A stretch of 64,000 nt of DNA from Clostridia bacterium. GTDB lineage: Bacteria; Bacillota; Clostridia; Peptostreptococcales; JAAYPU01. Position numbers and translations under genes: made by a program. Shown one piece after another: positions 1 through 8,726 of this stretch. The notes under the pieces were generated by a model that was not told the origin of the DNA, did no database searches, and saw nothing but the letters and a program-made list of their open reading frames with translations. Location: positions 18,237-82,236 of the forward strand of contig JADQBM010000008.1 in assembly GCA_016278615.1 (NCBI GenBank), given 5' to 3'. Numbering within the stretch: position 1 is the stretch's first letter; each line of letters starts with the position of its first letter.

Positions 1-1008
1 AGTTCCTAACATTCTATCATCAAGATAGGTGACATATTCATCTTCCTCATCTTCTTTAATGGGAATAATTTTGGTTGCCAACTTCACAAGATAATCTGAA
101 AAGGGAAGTAAAAGTAGCGTATTGGTAATATTGAAAAAGGTATGAGCATTTGCCAACTGTCTTGCAACACTATTAGGAGACAAAGCAATGGCAACATAAG
201 AAATAATATTCCTAAAAAATATAATAAAAATAATGGTTCCTATTATATTAAACAACATATGAATAGCTGCAGCTCTTTTCGCCGTTCTACTGGCACCAAT
301 ACTTGAAATCAGAGCGGTAACACAAGTTCCGATATTGGTTCCAAAAATAATAGGCAATGCAATATCTAAAGTGATTAAACCTTCAAAAGCCATGGCAATT
401 AAGATTCCAGTGGTTGCACTACTGCTTTGTACCACTGCAGTGAAGGCAAAACCAATAAATATAGCTGCCAAATAAGCTTTTATGGAGCTGGGGTCAAAAG
501 ATAGAATAATATTCTGAAAGGTTTCCATCTCTCTCAAAGGCTTCAAGGATTCCTTCATCAATTCCATACCCAAAAACAAAATACCAAAACCAATAAATAT
601 TTCTGCAACATTTCTTATTTTTCTGTTTTTAGAAAAAATCCAGACAGCAACTGCTATACCCACTACAGCAGGAGCCAACTCACTTAAATTTAATGAAACC
701 ATTTGCGCCGTAACAGTGGTACCAATATTAGCGCCCATAATAACGCCTGTCGCCTGTATCAAGGACATAATCCCCGCATTAACAAATCCTATAACCATAA
801 CCGTTGTGGCACTACTGCTTTGGATGACCATAGTTACAAAGGCGCCTACCATCATGCCAATGATTTTATTAGTGGTAAGGACTTCAATGGTTTTCTTTAA
901 TTTAGCACCTGCTGATTTTTGCAATCCATCTGCCATAATGGTCATGCCATAAATAAACAGCCCCAAACCTCCAATAATTCCAACTACTATTTCAATCTCC
1001 TCCTTCAC
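1..1008 (-). CDS. Na/Pi cotransporter family protein (partial, C-terminus outside window)
   Basis: Membrane protein of the NptA/PF02690 sodium-dependent phosphate cotransporter family. The 336 visible codons hold the family's signatures: a QSSSATT motif near residue 70, GANIGTT about 30 residues later, and a second transporter repeat further in. The last visible residues are acidic (EDEEDEYVTYLDD) and lead towards the PhoU-like C-terminal domain common in this family, which lies outside the window. The reading frame opens with GTG two bases after the trmL stop, so the two genes are likely co-transcribed. The start is uncertain: a good AAGGAGGAG ribosome site lies just inside the frame, and the only start-like codons at the right distance after it are ATT or ATA. 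Family assignment is firm; the ion or substrate is inferred. Confidence 0.88.
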   Translation of the reverse strand, partial: MKEEIEIVVGIIGGLGLFIYGMTIMADGLQKSAGAKLKKTIEVLTTNKIIGMMVGAFVTMVIQSSSATTVMVIGFVNAGIMSLIQATGVIMGANIGTTVTAQMVSLNLSELAPAVVGIAVAVWIFSKNRKIRNVAEIFIGFGILFLGMELMKESLKPLREMETFQNIILSFDPSSIKAYLAAIFIGFAFTAVVQSSSATTGILIAMAFEGLITLDIALPIIFGTNIGTCVTALISSIGASRTAKRAAAIHMLFNIIGTIIFIIFFRNIISYVAIALSPNSVARQLANAHTFFNITNTLLLLPFSDYLVKLATKIIPIKEDEEDEYVTYLDDRMLGT

Positions 1009-1010
1009 TT

Positions 1011-1481
1011 TCAGAGTAATCCTATAAAACCTGTCTGTCTCAGGGCTTCATAAAGAATAATGTTAACTGAATTTGAAAGATTCAGTGATCTTTCTCCAGT
1101 TTCTTTATTCATAGGAATTCTTATATTCATTTCTGGGTGTGTAGCCAACAGCCATTTTGGAAGTCCGGCTGTTTCTTTCCCAAATAAAATAAAGCAGTCT
1201 TGATCATAGCATACATTGGTGTAAAGATTCTTGCCCCTTGTGGTAGAAAGAAACATCTTAGATTTTTTGTATTTCTCCAAAAAAACTTCAAGACTACTGT
1301 GAATCTCTAAATCAACATATTTCCAATAATCCAAGCCTGCCCGTTTAAGGTGCTTGTCCTCTATAGAAAAGCCCAAAGGCTCTACAAGATGTAGCCGTGT
1401 ACCTGTAGCAGCACACGTTCTTGCGATATTTCCTGTATTAGGCGGTATCTCAGGTTCTACAAGCACAATCTGGAATGCCAT
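1011..1481 (-). CDS. trmL: tRNA (cytidine(34)-2'-O)-methyltransferase TrmL
   Basis: SPOUT-class methyltransferase that 2'-O-methylates the wobble base of tRNA-Leu isoacceptors using S-adenosylmethionine. The 156-residue length is typical. Motifs: EPEIPPNTGNIART near the N-terminus, FGKETAGLP around residue 100, and IPM...RSLNLSNSV near residues 122-141, which form the knotted AdoMet site. The ATG is preceded by AAGGTGATGAG. It is followed at once by the Na/Pi transporter gene. Upstream it diverges from hom. Confidence 0.95.
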   Translation of the reverse strand: MAFQIVLVEPEIPPNTGNIARTCAATGTRLHLVEPLGFSIEDKHLKRAGLDYWKYVDLEIHSSLEVFLEKYKKSKMFLSTTRGKNLYTNVCYDQDCFILFGKETAGLPKWLLATHPEMNIRIPMNKETGERSLNLSNSVNIILYEALRQTGFIGLL

Positions 1482-1592
1482 CTCATCACCTTCTTAAACA
1501 TCATTACCGAGTTATTATAACATCTTTTATTGTTTCTTTTTATAATTTTTTGTTATTTTTCGTTATTTTTTTATTTTTTATTATTTTTTCTA

Positions 1593-1621
1593 AAGACAAA
1601 CCATTATCAGTGTAATATAAT
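1593..1621 (+). promoter_or_regulatory. Putative sigma-A promoter of hom
   Basis: AAGACA at 1593-1598 and TATAAT at 1616-1621 are separated by 17 bases, upstream of the hom ribosome site. The -10 box is perfect, the -35 box matches 4 of 6. It is seen by eye only. Confidence 0.45.
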
Positions 1622-1652
1622 ACTTTATATTCAGTAAAAGGAGGTTTTTTCA

Positions 1653-2936
1653 TTGAAAAAAATTAACATAGGACTTTTAGGGTTAGGAAATGTCGGCACC
1701 GGTGTCTACAGCATCTTTCAAACCAATCACGACAAGATTAGCCTTTCAGCACAAAAAGAACTATCCATTAAAAAGATACTTGTTAACAATTTAAATAAAG
1801 ACCGAGAGGTATCTGTATCACCCGATACTTTGACCACTTCAGCAAAAGACCTATTTAACGATCCGGAAATTGATATTATTGTAGAATTGCTTGGTGGCAT
1901 TCATCCAGCTTACGATTACATAAAAGAAGCATTAAAAGCAAAAAAACACGTGGTAACAGCGAACAAAGCTGTAATTGCCACTTATGGAAGAGAATTAATA
2001 CAAATTGCTATTGACAATCATGTAGCCCTAAGATATGAAGCAAGTGTTGGTGGCGGTATTCCCATTATCAATACTCTTTCAAAGCCTTTAAGTGTCAATC
2101 ACTTTGAGGAAATGATAGGAATTGTAAACGGAACAACCAATTATATATTGACACAAATGACTGATTATGGCCTAGATTATGATGAAGTGCTAAAAGCTGC
2201 TCAAGATAAAGGTTTTGCTGAAGCCGATCCTACTTCAGATGTAGAAGGCGAAGATGCTGCCTATAAATTGTCCATCCTCATTTCCACTGCTTTTGGCATG
2301 GAAGTGCCACCCGCCAGCATTCCACGTGAGGGTATCACAAAAATTTCAAAAGATGATATTGAATACGCATCCCAATTTGGGTATAAGATAAAACTCCTTG
2401 CTACAGCAAAAAAATCAGATGATCATCTTGAATTTCACGTGCATCCTACTTTAGTTCCCAATACACATCCTCTTGCTTCTGTAAGCAATGAGTTTAATGC
2501 CCTGTTTTTAAAAGGAAACGCGGTAGACGAACTCATGCTATATGGCAAGGGCGCAGGCTCTCTTCCAACAGGAAGTGCCGTTGTAGGTGACATTGTTGAA
2601 ATTGCTAAGATCATTGGCACAAATTTCGACCCAACGATTTCCATTCCTGAAAATTCTGGAAATCTTAAGCCTTCTGGAGAAGGCATAAGCAAATACTATA
2701 TTCACTTCAGAGTTGAGGACAAACCTGGTGCATTGGGAATCATTTCAACAGCTTTTGGAAACAATGGCATCAGCATCGAAACCGTTATGCAACGCTCAAG
2801 AGGAGAAAAATACGTGCCCGTCATCTACATCCTTCATGATTGTACACGGGAACAACTCAACAGTACCTTTGATGATATTTCAAAAGATAATACTGTAAAA
2901 GAAGTTAGAAGCATATTAAGAGTGGAAGAGTATTAA
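1653..2936 (+). CDS. hom: Homoserine dehydrogenase
   Basis: Reduces L-aspartate 4-semialdehyde to L-homoserine with NAD(P)H, the branch point from lysine towards threonine and methionine. 427 residues, the usual length for a monofunctional enzyme with a regulatory tail. Seen: Rossmann motif GLGNVGTG at residues 9-16, ANKA with the likely catalytic Lys105, the substrate-domain stretch VNGTTNYIL, and a C-terminal ACT domain from about residue 349 that usually gives threonine feedback inhibition. Translation starts at TTG, eight bases after a strong AAAGGAGG site; no ATG fits. It stands alone, with no thrB or thrC behind it, and is followed by a repeat-filled gap. Confidence 0.96.
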   Translation: MKKINIGLLGLGNVGTGVYSIFQTNHDKISLSAQKELSIKKILVNNLNKDREVSVSPDTLTTSAKDLFNDPEIDIIVELLGGIHPAYDYIKEALKAKKHVVTANKAVIATYGRELIQIAIDNHVALRYEASVGGGIPIINTLSKPLSVNHFEEMIGIVNGTTNYILTQMTDYGLDYDEVLKAAQDKGFAEADPTSDVEGEDAAYKLSILISTAFGMEVPPASIPREGITKISKDDIEYASQFGYKIKLLATAKKSDDHLEFHVHPTLVPNTHPLASVSNEFNALFLKGNAVDELMLYGKGAGSLPTGSAVVGDIVEIAKIIGTNFDPTISIPENSGNLKPSGEGISKYYIHFRVEDKPGALGIISTAFGNNGISIETVMQRSRGEKYVPVIYILHDCTREQLNSTFDDISKDNTVKEVRSILRVEEY

Positions 2937-3160
2937 AAATCTAAAGTGTAAGTTTAAGGATAAGTTGAAGTGTAAGTATAAGTTTAAGCGTAAGTTGAAG
3001 TTTAAGTATAAGTTTAAGTGTAAGTTGAAGTTTAAGTAAAAGTGTAAGCAGTAGGGGCTGGTCTTGTGCCTGCCCGTGAAAAGTAAGTATAAAGTATAAG
3101 TGTAAACTGTAGGGGCTGGTCCCGTGCCTGCCCGTATAAAAGGTAAAAGCAAGCACAAGT
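2937..3160 (+). repeat. Intergenic repeat: AAGTNT hexamer array plus two type-A hairpin modules
   Basis: Between hom and the SEC-C gene. From about 2946 to 3048 the sequence is a degenerate run of AAGTTT/AAGTGT/AAGTAT units. Two copies of a 25-27 base hairpin module (GTAGGGGCTGGTC, loop, GCCTGCCC) lie at 3051-3077 and 3109-3135. Near 3198 is ACTCCGAAGGA, also found at the end of the repeat region before tmcAL. The rest of the gap up to 3254 holds only the ribosome site of the next gene. Open frames here are by-products of the repeats. Confidence 0.8.
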
Positions 3161-3254
3161 TTGAAAATTTAGAAAGAATAGATACTCAACTTAAACTACT
3201 CCGAAGGAATTATTCAAACTTAGCACTTAAAATATTTTAATAAGGTGGAAAAAA

Positions 3255-3749
3255 ATGAAAATATACGATCAATGGCAAGAAATCATTTCAAATCAGACGG
3301 AAGAATCCTTTTCTTCTTTCTGGGATAAGTACAGTGAAACTGAAAAAAGAATTTATACAGATATTCTTAAAAGTTACGAAAGCCCATTTGGTGGGGTTTT
3401 TAAGGATCTTGTCCAAAAATATGATGCAACTGAAATTCTTTTTATGGGATTTTTAGACGGAATCAATTCAAGCTTAAAAGAAGAGCTAAATTTAAGCAAA
3501 ATAGATGAAAATTCAGAAATTAACCTGATAATTGATTTTGAAAAGCTCTATTTTAATATGTTAGAAGCAAAAGCAGACTATCTATATACCCTTTCAGAGT
3601 GGCAATCTGTTTTTACTCAAGAAAAACTTGATGAAATTACAAAAACACAAAAACGTTCCAAAACAATAATAAATGCCAACAAAATTGGTCGAAATGAACC
3701 CTGCCCATGTGGAAGCGGAAAAAAATACAAGAAATGCTGTTCTAAATAG
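3255..3749 (+). CDS. SEC-C motif protein
   Basis: 164-residue protein of unknown function. Its last 20 residues form a SEC-C zinc motif ([16 protein letters not shown]), as at the SecA C-terminus and in many small Bacillota proteins where it binds zinc and can bind ribosomes. Residues 1-140 are helical, rich in Glu, Lys and Phe, and I do not recognise a family. ATG follows AAGGTGG. No operon partner: repeats lie upstream, and a terminator and a convergent gene lie downstream. Confidence 0.85.
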   Translation: MKIYDQWQEIISNQTEESFSSFWDKYSETEKRIYTDILKSYESPFGGVFKDLVQKYDATEILFMGFLDGINSSLKEELNLSKIDENSEINLIIDFEKLYFNMLEAKADYLYTLSEWQSVFTQEKLDEITKTQKRSKTIINANKIGRNEPCPCGSGKKYKKCCSK

Positions 3750-3780
3750 CAGATTGGCAAATCCAAATGGAGTTAACAAA

Positions 3781-3826
3781 AGAGGTTGTCTTAAAATGTC
3801 ATTACTACATTAAAAGACAACCTTTT
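3781..3826 (+). terminator. Terminator between convergent SEC-C and hydrolase genes
   Basis: AGGTTGTCTT and AAGACAACCT form a long stem around a loop of about 20 bases, with A-rich and T-rich flanks, so it can end transcription from both sides. Confidence 0.75.
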
Positions 3827-3864
3827 AATATCTGTTTAATATCTGTAAAATTTCTACACATGTC

Positions 3865-5136
3865 TTAATATATTTTGAGATATCCTTTTTTCGATGTGTT
3901 CATAACAAACTTTTCCAGTCTGTCTTGTCGACTTATGATGACTTCTATTTGCTCATCGGGGAACGAAAAATAATTTAAGATTTGTTTGTGTTTTTTATTT
4001 ATCTCTATAATAATCCATTTCACATTACCTTTTTCAAAATAATACAAATCTTTCATTTCTATTTTACTTTTTAGTATACAGGTCCTTTGATTTATCTTGA
4101 GATTAATTCTTCCTTTGCCTAAAATGACAATCCCCAAATAATCTTTATCTCTAATTCTCGATTTTATATGCCTTCCTCTAACATCTCCTGTCAGAATCTT
4201 TGTAATAATATCAAAGCTGCTCATAATCAATCCAGAATGATTTGCATTTTCAACACAATACCGTTTTCCGCTCATTGCTTCAGCACTGTTTCTTAATACG
4301 GTTCCATCTCCATCAAGAGAATTGATTTTCCCCTTGACTTTACCATACTCTGTTATGTTTCCTACTTCGTCAAAGACAACTTTATCCAATTGAAGTGATT
4401 TTCCAGTTGCATTTCCTGTCCCACAGATTAAATGACTATTAATGCCTTTTTTAAGATATATTCCATTCATTTGATTCAATCGATCTAAAAAAGAATTCTT
4501 ATATTTCAAATTGTTATATGAAATGTACTTCATGATATGATTTTCATCTAGATAGTATAGGTATTTTCCAAAACCATATGAAGGAAGCAACTCATGAATA
4601 CTTTTAAACTCTTCATGTATTTGCTCTTTCATAGATGAATTATTATGGAAATAAACTGTCAGGAAACCTTCTAGAATAATATGATGCAAAAACGGCCTTG
4701 ATCCGTTCCTTTCGGGAACCTTTCCTTCAGCCCATGCATAATAAGCATCCGTGGCTCCAGCATTTGGGCATCCTATTAATATTAGCTTATTTACATCATT
4801 ACCATATTGCTTGCTGCAAATATAACTTCTTGATACCAACCCTCCCAAGCTATGGGCTATAATATCAACTTTTTGACTACCCGTTGCTCTTTTTACGTTC
4901 CGTATTGTTTCAGAAAGATATTTTTGAGCGTTATAGGCACATTCTTTTTTCCAATTATAAAAGCAAATAAATAAATTTTCATCCCTTTTATACCCAATAG
5001 ACTCCAATTTATAAATAAACTCATTATAGACCATCCCTGCAGGTCCAAAACTAAAGTCCCCTGTGCCAGGTATGATTTCATCCCCCATAGACCCAAATAA
5101 GCCAGGGATAAATATTAATGGTTGATTCGTACCCAC
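3865..5136 (-). CDS. LCAT-like alpha/beta hydrolase (putative lipase/acyltransferase)
   Basis: 423-residue alpha/beta hydrolase resembling the lecithin:cholesterol acyltransferase family. Seen: LIFIPGLFGS at the N-terminus (oxyanion region), nucleophile elbow AHSLGG with Ser96, an Asp candidate in DGDGTV near residue 285 and a His candidate in NANHSG near residue 305. Residues from about 315 on form a beta-rich C-terminal extension I do not recognise. There is no signal peptide or membrane segment, so it should act in the cytoplasm. Start is GTG nine bases after AAGGGGGG; the nearby ATG is out of frame. It sits alone between a terminator and a repeat array. Substrate unknown. Confidence 0.82.
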   Translation of the reverse strand: MGTNQPLIFIPGLFGSMGDEIIPGTGDFSFGPAGMVYNEFIYKLESIGYKRDENLFICFYNWKKECAYNAQKYLSETIRNVKRATGSQKVDIIAHSLGGLVSRSYICSKQYGNDVNKLILIGCPNAGATDAYYAWAEGKVPERNGSRPFLHHIILEGFLTVYFHNNSSMKEQIHEEFKSIHELLPSYGFGKYLYYLDENHIMKYISYNNLKYKNSFLDRLNQMNGIYLKKGINSHLICGTGNATGKSLQLDKVVFDEVGNITEYGKVKGKINSLDGDGTVLRNSAEAMSGKRYCVENANHSGLIMSSFDIITKILTGDVRGRHIKSRIRDKDYLGIVILGKGRINLKINQRTCILKSKIEMKDLYYFEKGNVKWIIIEINKKHKQILNYFSFPDEQIEVIISRQDRLEKFVMNTSKKGYLKIY

Positions 5137-5160
5137 GTCATCTCACCCCCCTTCTCTCTG

Positions 5161-5280
5161 TCTTAAGGACAACCGTAAGAGTCGTCTCTACACATCCCTA
5201 ATCCCTTGTCGCGGACAACCGCAAGGGTCATCCCTACACATCCCTAATCTCTAATCTCTAATCCCTAATCTCTAATCTCT
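5161..5280 (-). repeat. Two type-B hairpin modules and an ATCTCTA heptamer array
   Basis: Type-B modules (GGACAACCGCAAGGGTCGTC-like) lie at 5167-5192 and 5213-5238, followed by an ATCTCTA/ATCCCTA heptamer run that reaches the stop codon of ogt. No gene lies here. Confidence 0.8.
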
Positions 5281-5794
5281 AAACAACAACTTTCCCTTCT
5301 CTAACTGAAAGCCCTTCAATTTCTAAAAGCTTTATCTTCTTTTCAATACCTCCAGAAAATCCGGTTAGTTCTTTGTTGCTCCCGATAATGCGGTGGCAGG
5401 GTATAATGATTGGAATTTTATTAGCTCCAACTGCTCCTCCAACACCTCTTGCACCATTAGGTTTTCCAACTCTACAAGAAATATCTTTGTAGGAAGCTGT
5501 CCTCCCATATGATACTTCAAGAAGCTCTTTCCAAACAGATTTTTGAAATTTAGACCCGATGATGTGTAGTTTAACCTCGAAATCTTTGATTTCCTTTTTA
5601 AAATATTTATTTAATTGGTCCATTATATATACATTGTATTCACTAGATTCTTCTACAATGTCAAAATATCTGTTTAGCCATTGGTTCATTTCAGTATCTT
5701 TACCAAACCAAATGCCACATAGCCCCTCCTCCGATGAAGAAATAGCCAAATCCCCCACGGGAGATTCCATATGACTGATATATACTTTATTCAT
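5279..5794 (-). CDS. ogt: Methylated-DNA--protein-cysteine methyltransferase
   Basis: Suicide repair protein that moves the methyl group of O6-methylguanine (or O4-methylthymine) to its own cysteine. 171 residues, typical Ogt length. The active-site IPCHRIIGS is present with acceptor Cys133; upstream GRTASYKDIS and NGARGVGGAVGANK match the helix-turn-helix and Arg-finger region. ATG follows AGAGGTG. The stop codon lies in the heptamer repeat array: the last codons read GTT GTT TAG and the TAG is the complement of a repeat CTA. Confidence 0.95.
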   Translation of the reverse strand: MNKVYISHMESPVGDLAISSSEEGLCGIWFGKDTEMNQWLNRYFDIVEESSEYNVYIMDQLNKYFKKEIKDFEVKLHIIGSKFQKSVWKELLEVSYGRTASYKDISCRVGKPNGARGVGGAVGANKIPIIIPCHRIIGSNKELTGFSGGIEKKIKLLEIEGLSVREGKVVV

Positions 5795-5864
5795 CCCTTT
5801 ACACCTCTTTCCATATCTTTTCTACAATTTTATCACTAAAAGACGAAGAAAAAAATAACAAAAA

Positions 5865-5887
5865 AGACTTTGCCCAAAGCAAAGTCT
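5865..5887 (-). terminator. Terminator downstream of lysA
   Basis: AGACTTTGC and GCAAAGTCT pair around a 5-base loop; on the minus strand the stem is followed by TTTTTTGTTATTTTTTT. It sits right after the TTCATTA array that ends lysA. Confidence 0.8.
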
Positions 5888-5893
5888 CTCCTT

Positions 5894-5941
5894 AATTATT
5901 CATTATTCATTGTTCATTATTCATTGCTTATTTATTCATTA
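5894..5941. repeat. TTCATTA heptamer array overlapping the lysA stop
   Basis: Degenerate tandem TTCATTA/TTCATTG units. On the minus strand the first units encode the last two lysA residues and the TAA stop. Confidence 0.75.
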
Positions 5942-7224
5942 AACAAAACGTCTCTTCTGATCAAATCTTCATACATTTCTCTTCTAACAACAACTCGTGA
6001 ATTTCCTTCTTTCACCATAATGACTGCTGGTCTTGGTAGCTTGTTGTAATTATTTGACATGGAATAATTGTATGCACCTGTCCGCATTACAGCAAGAATA
6101 TCTCCTGGTTCAACTGCTGGCACTTTCAAATCCCATATTAATATGTCTCCTGATTCACAACATTTACCCGCTATGGTCACCATCTCATCTTCTACTTTAT
6201 CGTATTTATTAGCAATCACCGCTTCATATTTTGCATTATAAAGGGATGGTCTTGGGTTGTCTGGCATACCGCCATCAACACTTGCATAAGTCCTGACTCC
6301 GGGAATATCTTTTATAGACCCCATGGTATACAGTGTCATTCCTGCCTCGCCAACAATCCATCTTCCGGGTTCTATCACAACTTGCGGGATTGAAAGAGAA
6401 TGCAATTGACACTTCTCATAAATTTTATCCATCATGGGTTCAATAAAATACTTGATTCCTCTTGGCTCGTCTTCTTTTGTATAAGGAATCCCAAAGCCGC
6501 CACCCAGATTAATCTCAGAAGTTTCAAAACCAATTGTATCTCTTAAGTCTTTTATTAAGTTCAGCAGTACTTCCAAAGCCATTAAATGGGCTTCATTGTC
6601 TAAAAGTTGTGAGCCAATATGGAAGTGAAATCCCTCCAACTTTATGTGGGACATCTTTTCTATTTCACAAACATAATCATGCAATGTATTATTTTGAAAA
6701 GGAACTCCAAACTTTGAATCCACCTGACCTGTAGAAATATATTTATGTGTTTTTACATCGATTCCCGGCGTCATTCTAAATAGTATATGGACGATTTTAT
6801 TTTCTTCTTTGGCGATTTGACTTAACATCTGAAGTTCATAACCGTTATCTACTACAATTCTTCCAACATCATAAGAAACCGCCATCTTTAATTCATCCAA
6901 GCTTTTATTATTACCATGAAAAACAACATCTTTCATGGGTACATTTCCTTTAATTGCAGTATAAAGCTCTCCTCCAGAGACCACATCTAATCCTAAGCCT
7001 TCCCTGGTAATAAGCTTGCACATTTCTATATTTAGGAATGCTTTACTTGCATACACAGCCTTTGTATTTTTATATTTTCTTAAAAAATCTTCGTGGATTT
7101 CCCTGCACTTATTTATGATACAAGTCTCTGAAACAATATAAAGAGGTGTCTTGTATTGTTTTGCTAATTCTACTGTATCACAACCATCAAAAATTAAATG
7201 GTTCCCCTTGGACTCCTGGTTCAT
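5932..7224 (-). CDS. lysA: Diaminopimelate decarboxylase
   Basis: PLP enzyme (alanine-racemase-fold group IV) that decarboxylates meso-diaminopimelate to L-lysine, the last step of the pathway fed by the dap operon at 21.4-24.9 kb and dapF at 60.8 kb. Seen: YASKAF with the PLP lysine at about residue 61, the phosphate loop GGGFGIPY, EPGRW, and CCESGD for the second-subunit active-site cysteine. About 430 residues, normal. I chose ATG at 7224, ten bases after AGGAGG, over the GTG at 7233 that touches the ribosome site. The C-terminal Asn-Glu-stop is written by heptamer repeat DNA. A terminator hairpin follows. Confidence 0.95.
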   Translation of the reverse strand: MNQESKGNHLIFDGCDTVELAKQYKTPLYIVSETCIINKCREIHEDFLRKYKNTKAVYASKAFLNIEMCKLITREGLGLDVVSGGELYTAIKGNVPMKDVVFHGNNKSLDELKMAVSYDVGRIVVDNGYELQMLSQIAKEENKIVHILFRMTPGIDVKTHKYISTGQVDSKFGVPFQNNTLHDYVCEIEKMSHIKLEGFHFHIGSQLLDNEAHLMALEVLLNLIKDLRDTIGFETSEINLGGGFGIPYTKEDEPRGIKYFIEPMMDKIYEKCQLHSLSIPQVVIEPGRWIVGEAGMTLYTMGSIKDIPGVRTYASVDGGMPDNPRPSLYNAKYEAVIANKYDKVEDEMVTIAGKCCESGDILIWDLKVPAVEPGDILAVMRTGAYNYSMSNNYNKLPRPAVIMVKEGNSRVVVRREMYEDLIRRDVLFNE

Positions 7225-7310
7225 GAAGCTCACTCCTCCTTGTGTAATTTATACAACTCATAAACTTTTAAGATTATAACATATTATCTTCAAAGTTTAT
7301 AACACTTTAT

Positions 7311-7949
7311 CTACAGAATTTTGTTTTCATATAGACACAAAGGATTTATTTGGCAAATGCTGCATTTAGGATTCCTTGCTATACATACTCTTCTTCCATG
7401 CCAGATAAGCATATGATGAGCAAGAATCCATTTCTCCTTAGGAACCACATCCATAAGCTGTTTTTCAGTTTTCAAAACATCCTGGGCTTTGGCAAGGCCT
7501 ATTCGGTTCGAGACTCTAAAAACATGAGTATCCACTGCAATTGCAGGAATCGAAAAAGCATTGCTCATCAAAACATTGGCTGTTTTTCGACCAACACCTG
7601 GCAATCTAATTAACTCTTCATATGTGCCGGGCACTTTACCGCCATACTCATCCTTAACCATTCTACAGAGGTTCTTTATATTTTTAGCTTTATTTCTATA
7701 CAACCCAATCTTTTTGATAAAATTTTGAAGTTCTTCTTCTGAAAGCTTTAGAATACTGTCTAAATCAGGATAATCCTTAAACAAAAGCTTGGTCACTTCA
7801 TTAACCTTTTTATCAGTAGTCTGAGCCGAAAGCACAACCGCAATAAGCAGCTGAAACGGTGTTTTATAATCAAGCTCACATTCCGCATCTGGGTACATGT
7901 CTTGAAGAAGATCAAGTACTTTCTTTATTTCAACTTTAGATAATTCCAC
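7311..7949 (-). CDS. nth: Endonuclease III
   Basis: DNA glycosylase/AP lyase for oxidised pyrimidines in base excision repair. Seen: helix-hairpin-helix LPGVGRKTANV with catalytic Lys (about residue 122), catalytic Asp in AVDTHVFRV (about residue 140), and the C-terminal [4Fe-4S] ligands C-X6-C-X2-C-X5-C. About 212 residues, standard. GTG at 7949 is nine bases after AGGAGA; the GTG at 7958 abuts that site, so the shorter form is likelier. Separated from lysA by about 85 bases; it may be read with it. Confidence 0.95.
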   Translation of the reverse strand: MELSKVEIKKVLDLLQDMYPDAECELDYKTPFQLLIAVVLSAQTTDKKVNEVTKLLFKDYPDLDSILKLSEEELQNFIKKIGLYRNKAKNIKNLCRMVKDEYGGKVPGTYEELIRLPGVGRKTANVLMSNAFSIPAIAVDTHVFRVSNRIGLAKAQDVLKTEKQLMDVVPKEKWILAHHMLIWHGRRVCIARNPKCSICQINPLCLYENKIL

Positions 7950-7964
7950 CAGAGTCACTCTCCT

Positions 7965-8122
7965 ATTTAGGATTTAAGATTTAAGATTTAAGGAGGAAAT
8001 TTGCTTAAGCAAATTCATTGATTTTGAAATTAATTATTGAGATATTGCCACAGGGCAATATCTCTACCTTCAATCCTAAATCCTAAATCTTAAATAAACT
8101 CAAACTTAAACTTAAACTTCCA
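7965..8122. repeat. Composite palindromic element with AAGATTT heptamer arms
   Basis: Left arm 7965-7993 (ATTTAGG/ATTTAAG units ending in AAGG), a perfect 18-base palindrome at 7998-8015 (AATTTGCTTAAGCAAATT), a hairpin at 8039-8064 (GAGATATTGCC around a 4-base loop), then the right arm 8067-8095, an inverted copy (CCTTCAATCCTAAATCC). An ACTTAA hexamer run follows to 8122. The whole gap can fold on itself. Confidence 0.82.
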
Positions 8123-8130
8123 CTTACTCT

Positions 8131-8427
8131 TTATTCCCCAAACAAACTTACATACTCAATTTCTTGATTAATCATTTCAACCCTTCCATCTTTCTCAACA
8201 AAGGAAATAATGCTATCAAGCATTTGATTCGCATGCTTTGTTTCCGTACTGACACAGGCAAAACCAATTTCTGATCGCCCCCACAATTCGTGTAGTCCTA
8301 CCTCTGATATTGAAACATTAAATCTTGACCTGATACGTCCAATAAGACTCTTTATAACCATCCTTTTTTCTTTCAGAGAACTTGCCTCAAAAATAATCAT
8401 CTCAATTCTACATATACCCGTTATCAA
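8131..8427 (-). CDS. DUF503 domain protein (YlxP-like)
   Basis: Small conserved protein of about 98 residues. Seen: GICRIEMIIFEASSLKEKR at the start, RSRFNVSISEVG, LWGRSEIGFACVS, which is the DUF503 pattern. Family function is not established; relatives are often next to rbfA and truB in translation operons, but not here. The longer open frame up to 8496 begins in repeat DNA (a TTCATTA array), so I place the start at TTG 8427, ten bases after AAGGA; GTG at 8436 is the alternative. The two flanking gaps are both repeat elements. Confidence 0.85.
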   Translation of the reverse strand: MITGICRIEMIIFEASSLKEKRMVIKSLIGRIRSRFNVSISEVGLHELWGRSEIGFACVSTETKHANQMLDSIISFVEKDGRVEMINQEIEYVSLFGE

Positions 8428-8481
8428 TCCCGCCACATCCTTACTACAATTTATAATGAACAATGAATAATTATGGAGTAT

Positions 8482-8570
8482 TACGGACAACCGCAAGGGT
8501 CGTCCCTACATATCTTGTCTTACGGACAACCGCAAGGGTCGTCCCTACATATCCCTAATCTCTTATCTGG
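8482..8570. repeat. Two tandem type-B hairpin modules
   Basis: Near-identical modules at 8485-8510 and 8524-8549, each GGACAACCGCAAGGGTCGTC then CCTACA, followed by a short ATCTCTT run. The rest of the gap up to 8681 is AT-rich with no gene. Confidence 0.8.
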
Positions 8571-8681
8571 CCTCTGTCTTATATTATAAGAAACTTTTCA
8601 AAAATAAACCACACCTTAAAAAAATTAATCAACAACGGTAAATAATGAATAATTAAGGATTGTTTTGTAATATATTTTCTA

Positions 8682-8710
8682 TTGACATAATAAAACTGAA
8701 TTAGTATGAT
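8682..8710 (+). promoter_or_regulatory. Strong sigma-A promoter of the RND efflux operon
   Basis: TTGACA at 8682-8687, a 17-base spacer, then TATGAT at 8705-8710. Near-consensus; the expected start of transcription is about 8717, just before the palindromic operator. Confidence 0.8.
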
Positions 8711-8726
8711 GTATTAAGAATAGAAC

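Noticed and set aside
2916..3158. Open frames on the minus strand across the AAGTNT array
   Set aside because: The translation is a Leu/Asn/Leu repeat that only mirrors the DNA repeat; no ribosome site.
8428..8496. N-terminal extension of the DUF503 protein
   Set aside because: It translates heptamer repeat DNA, and family members start at the later position.
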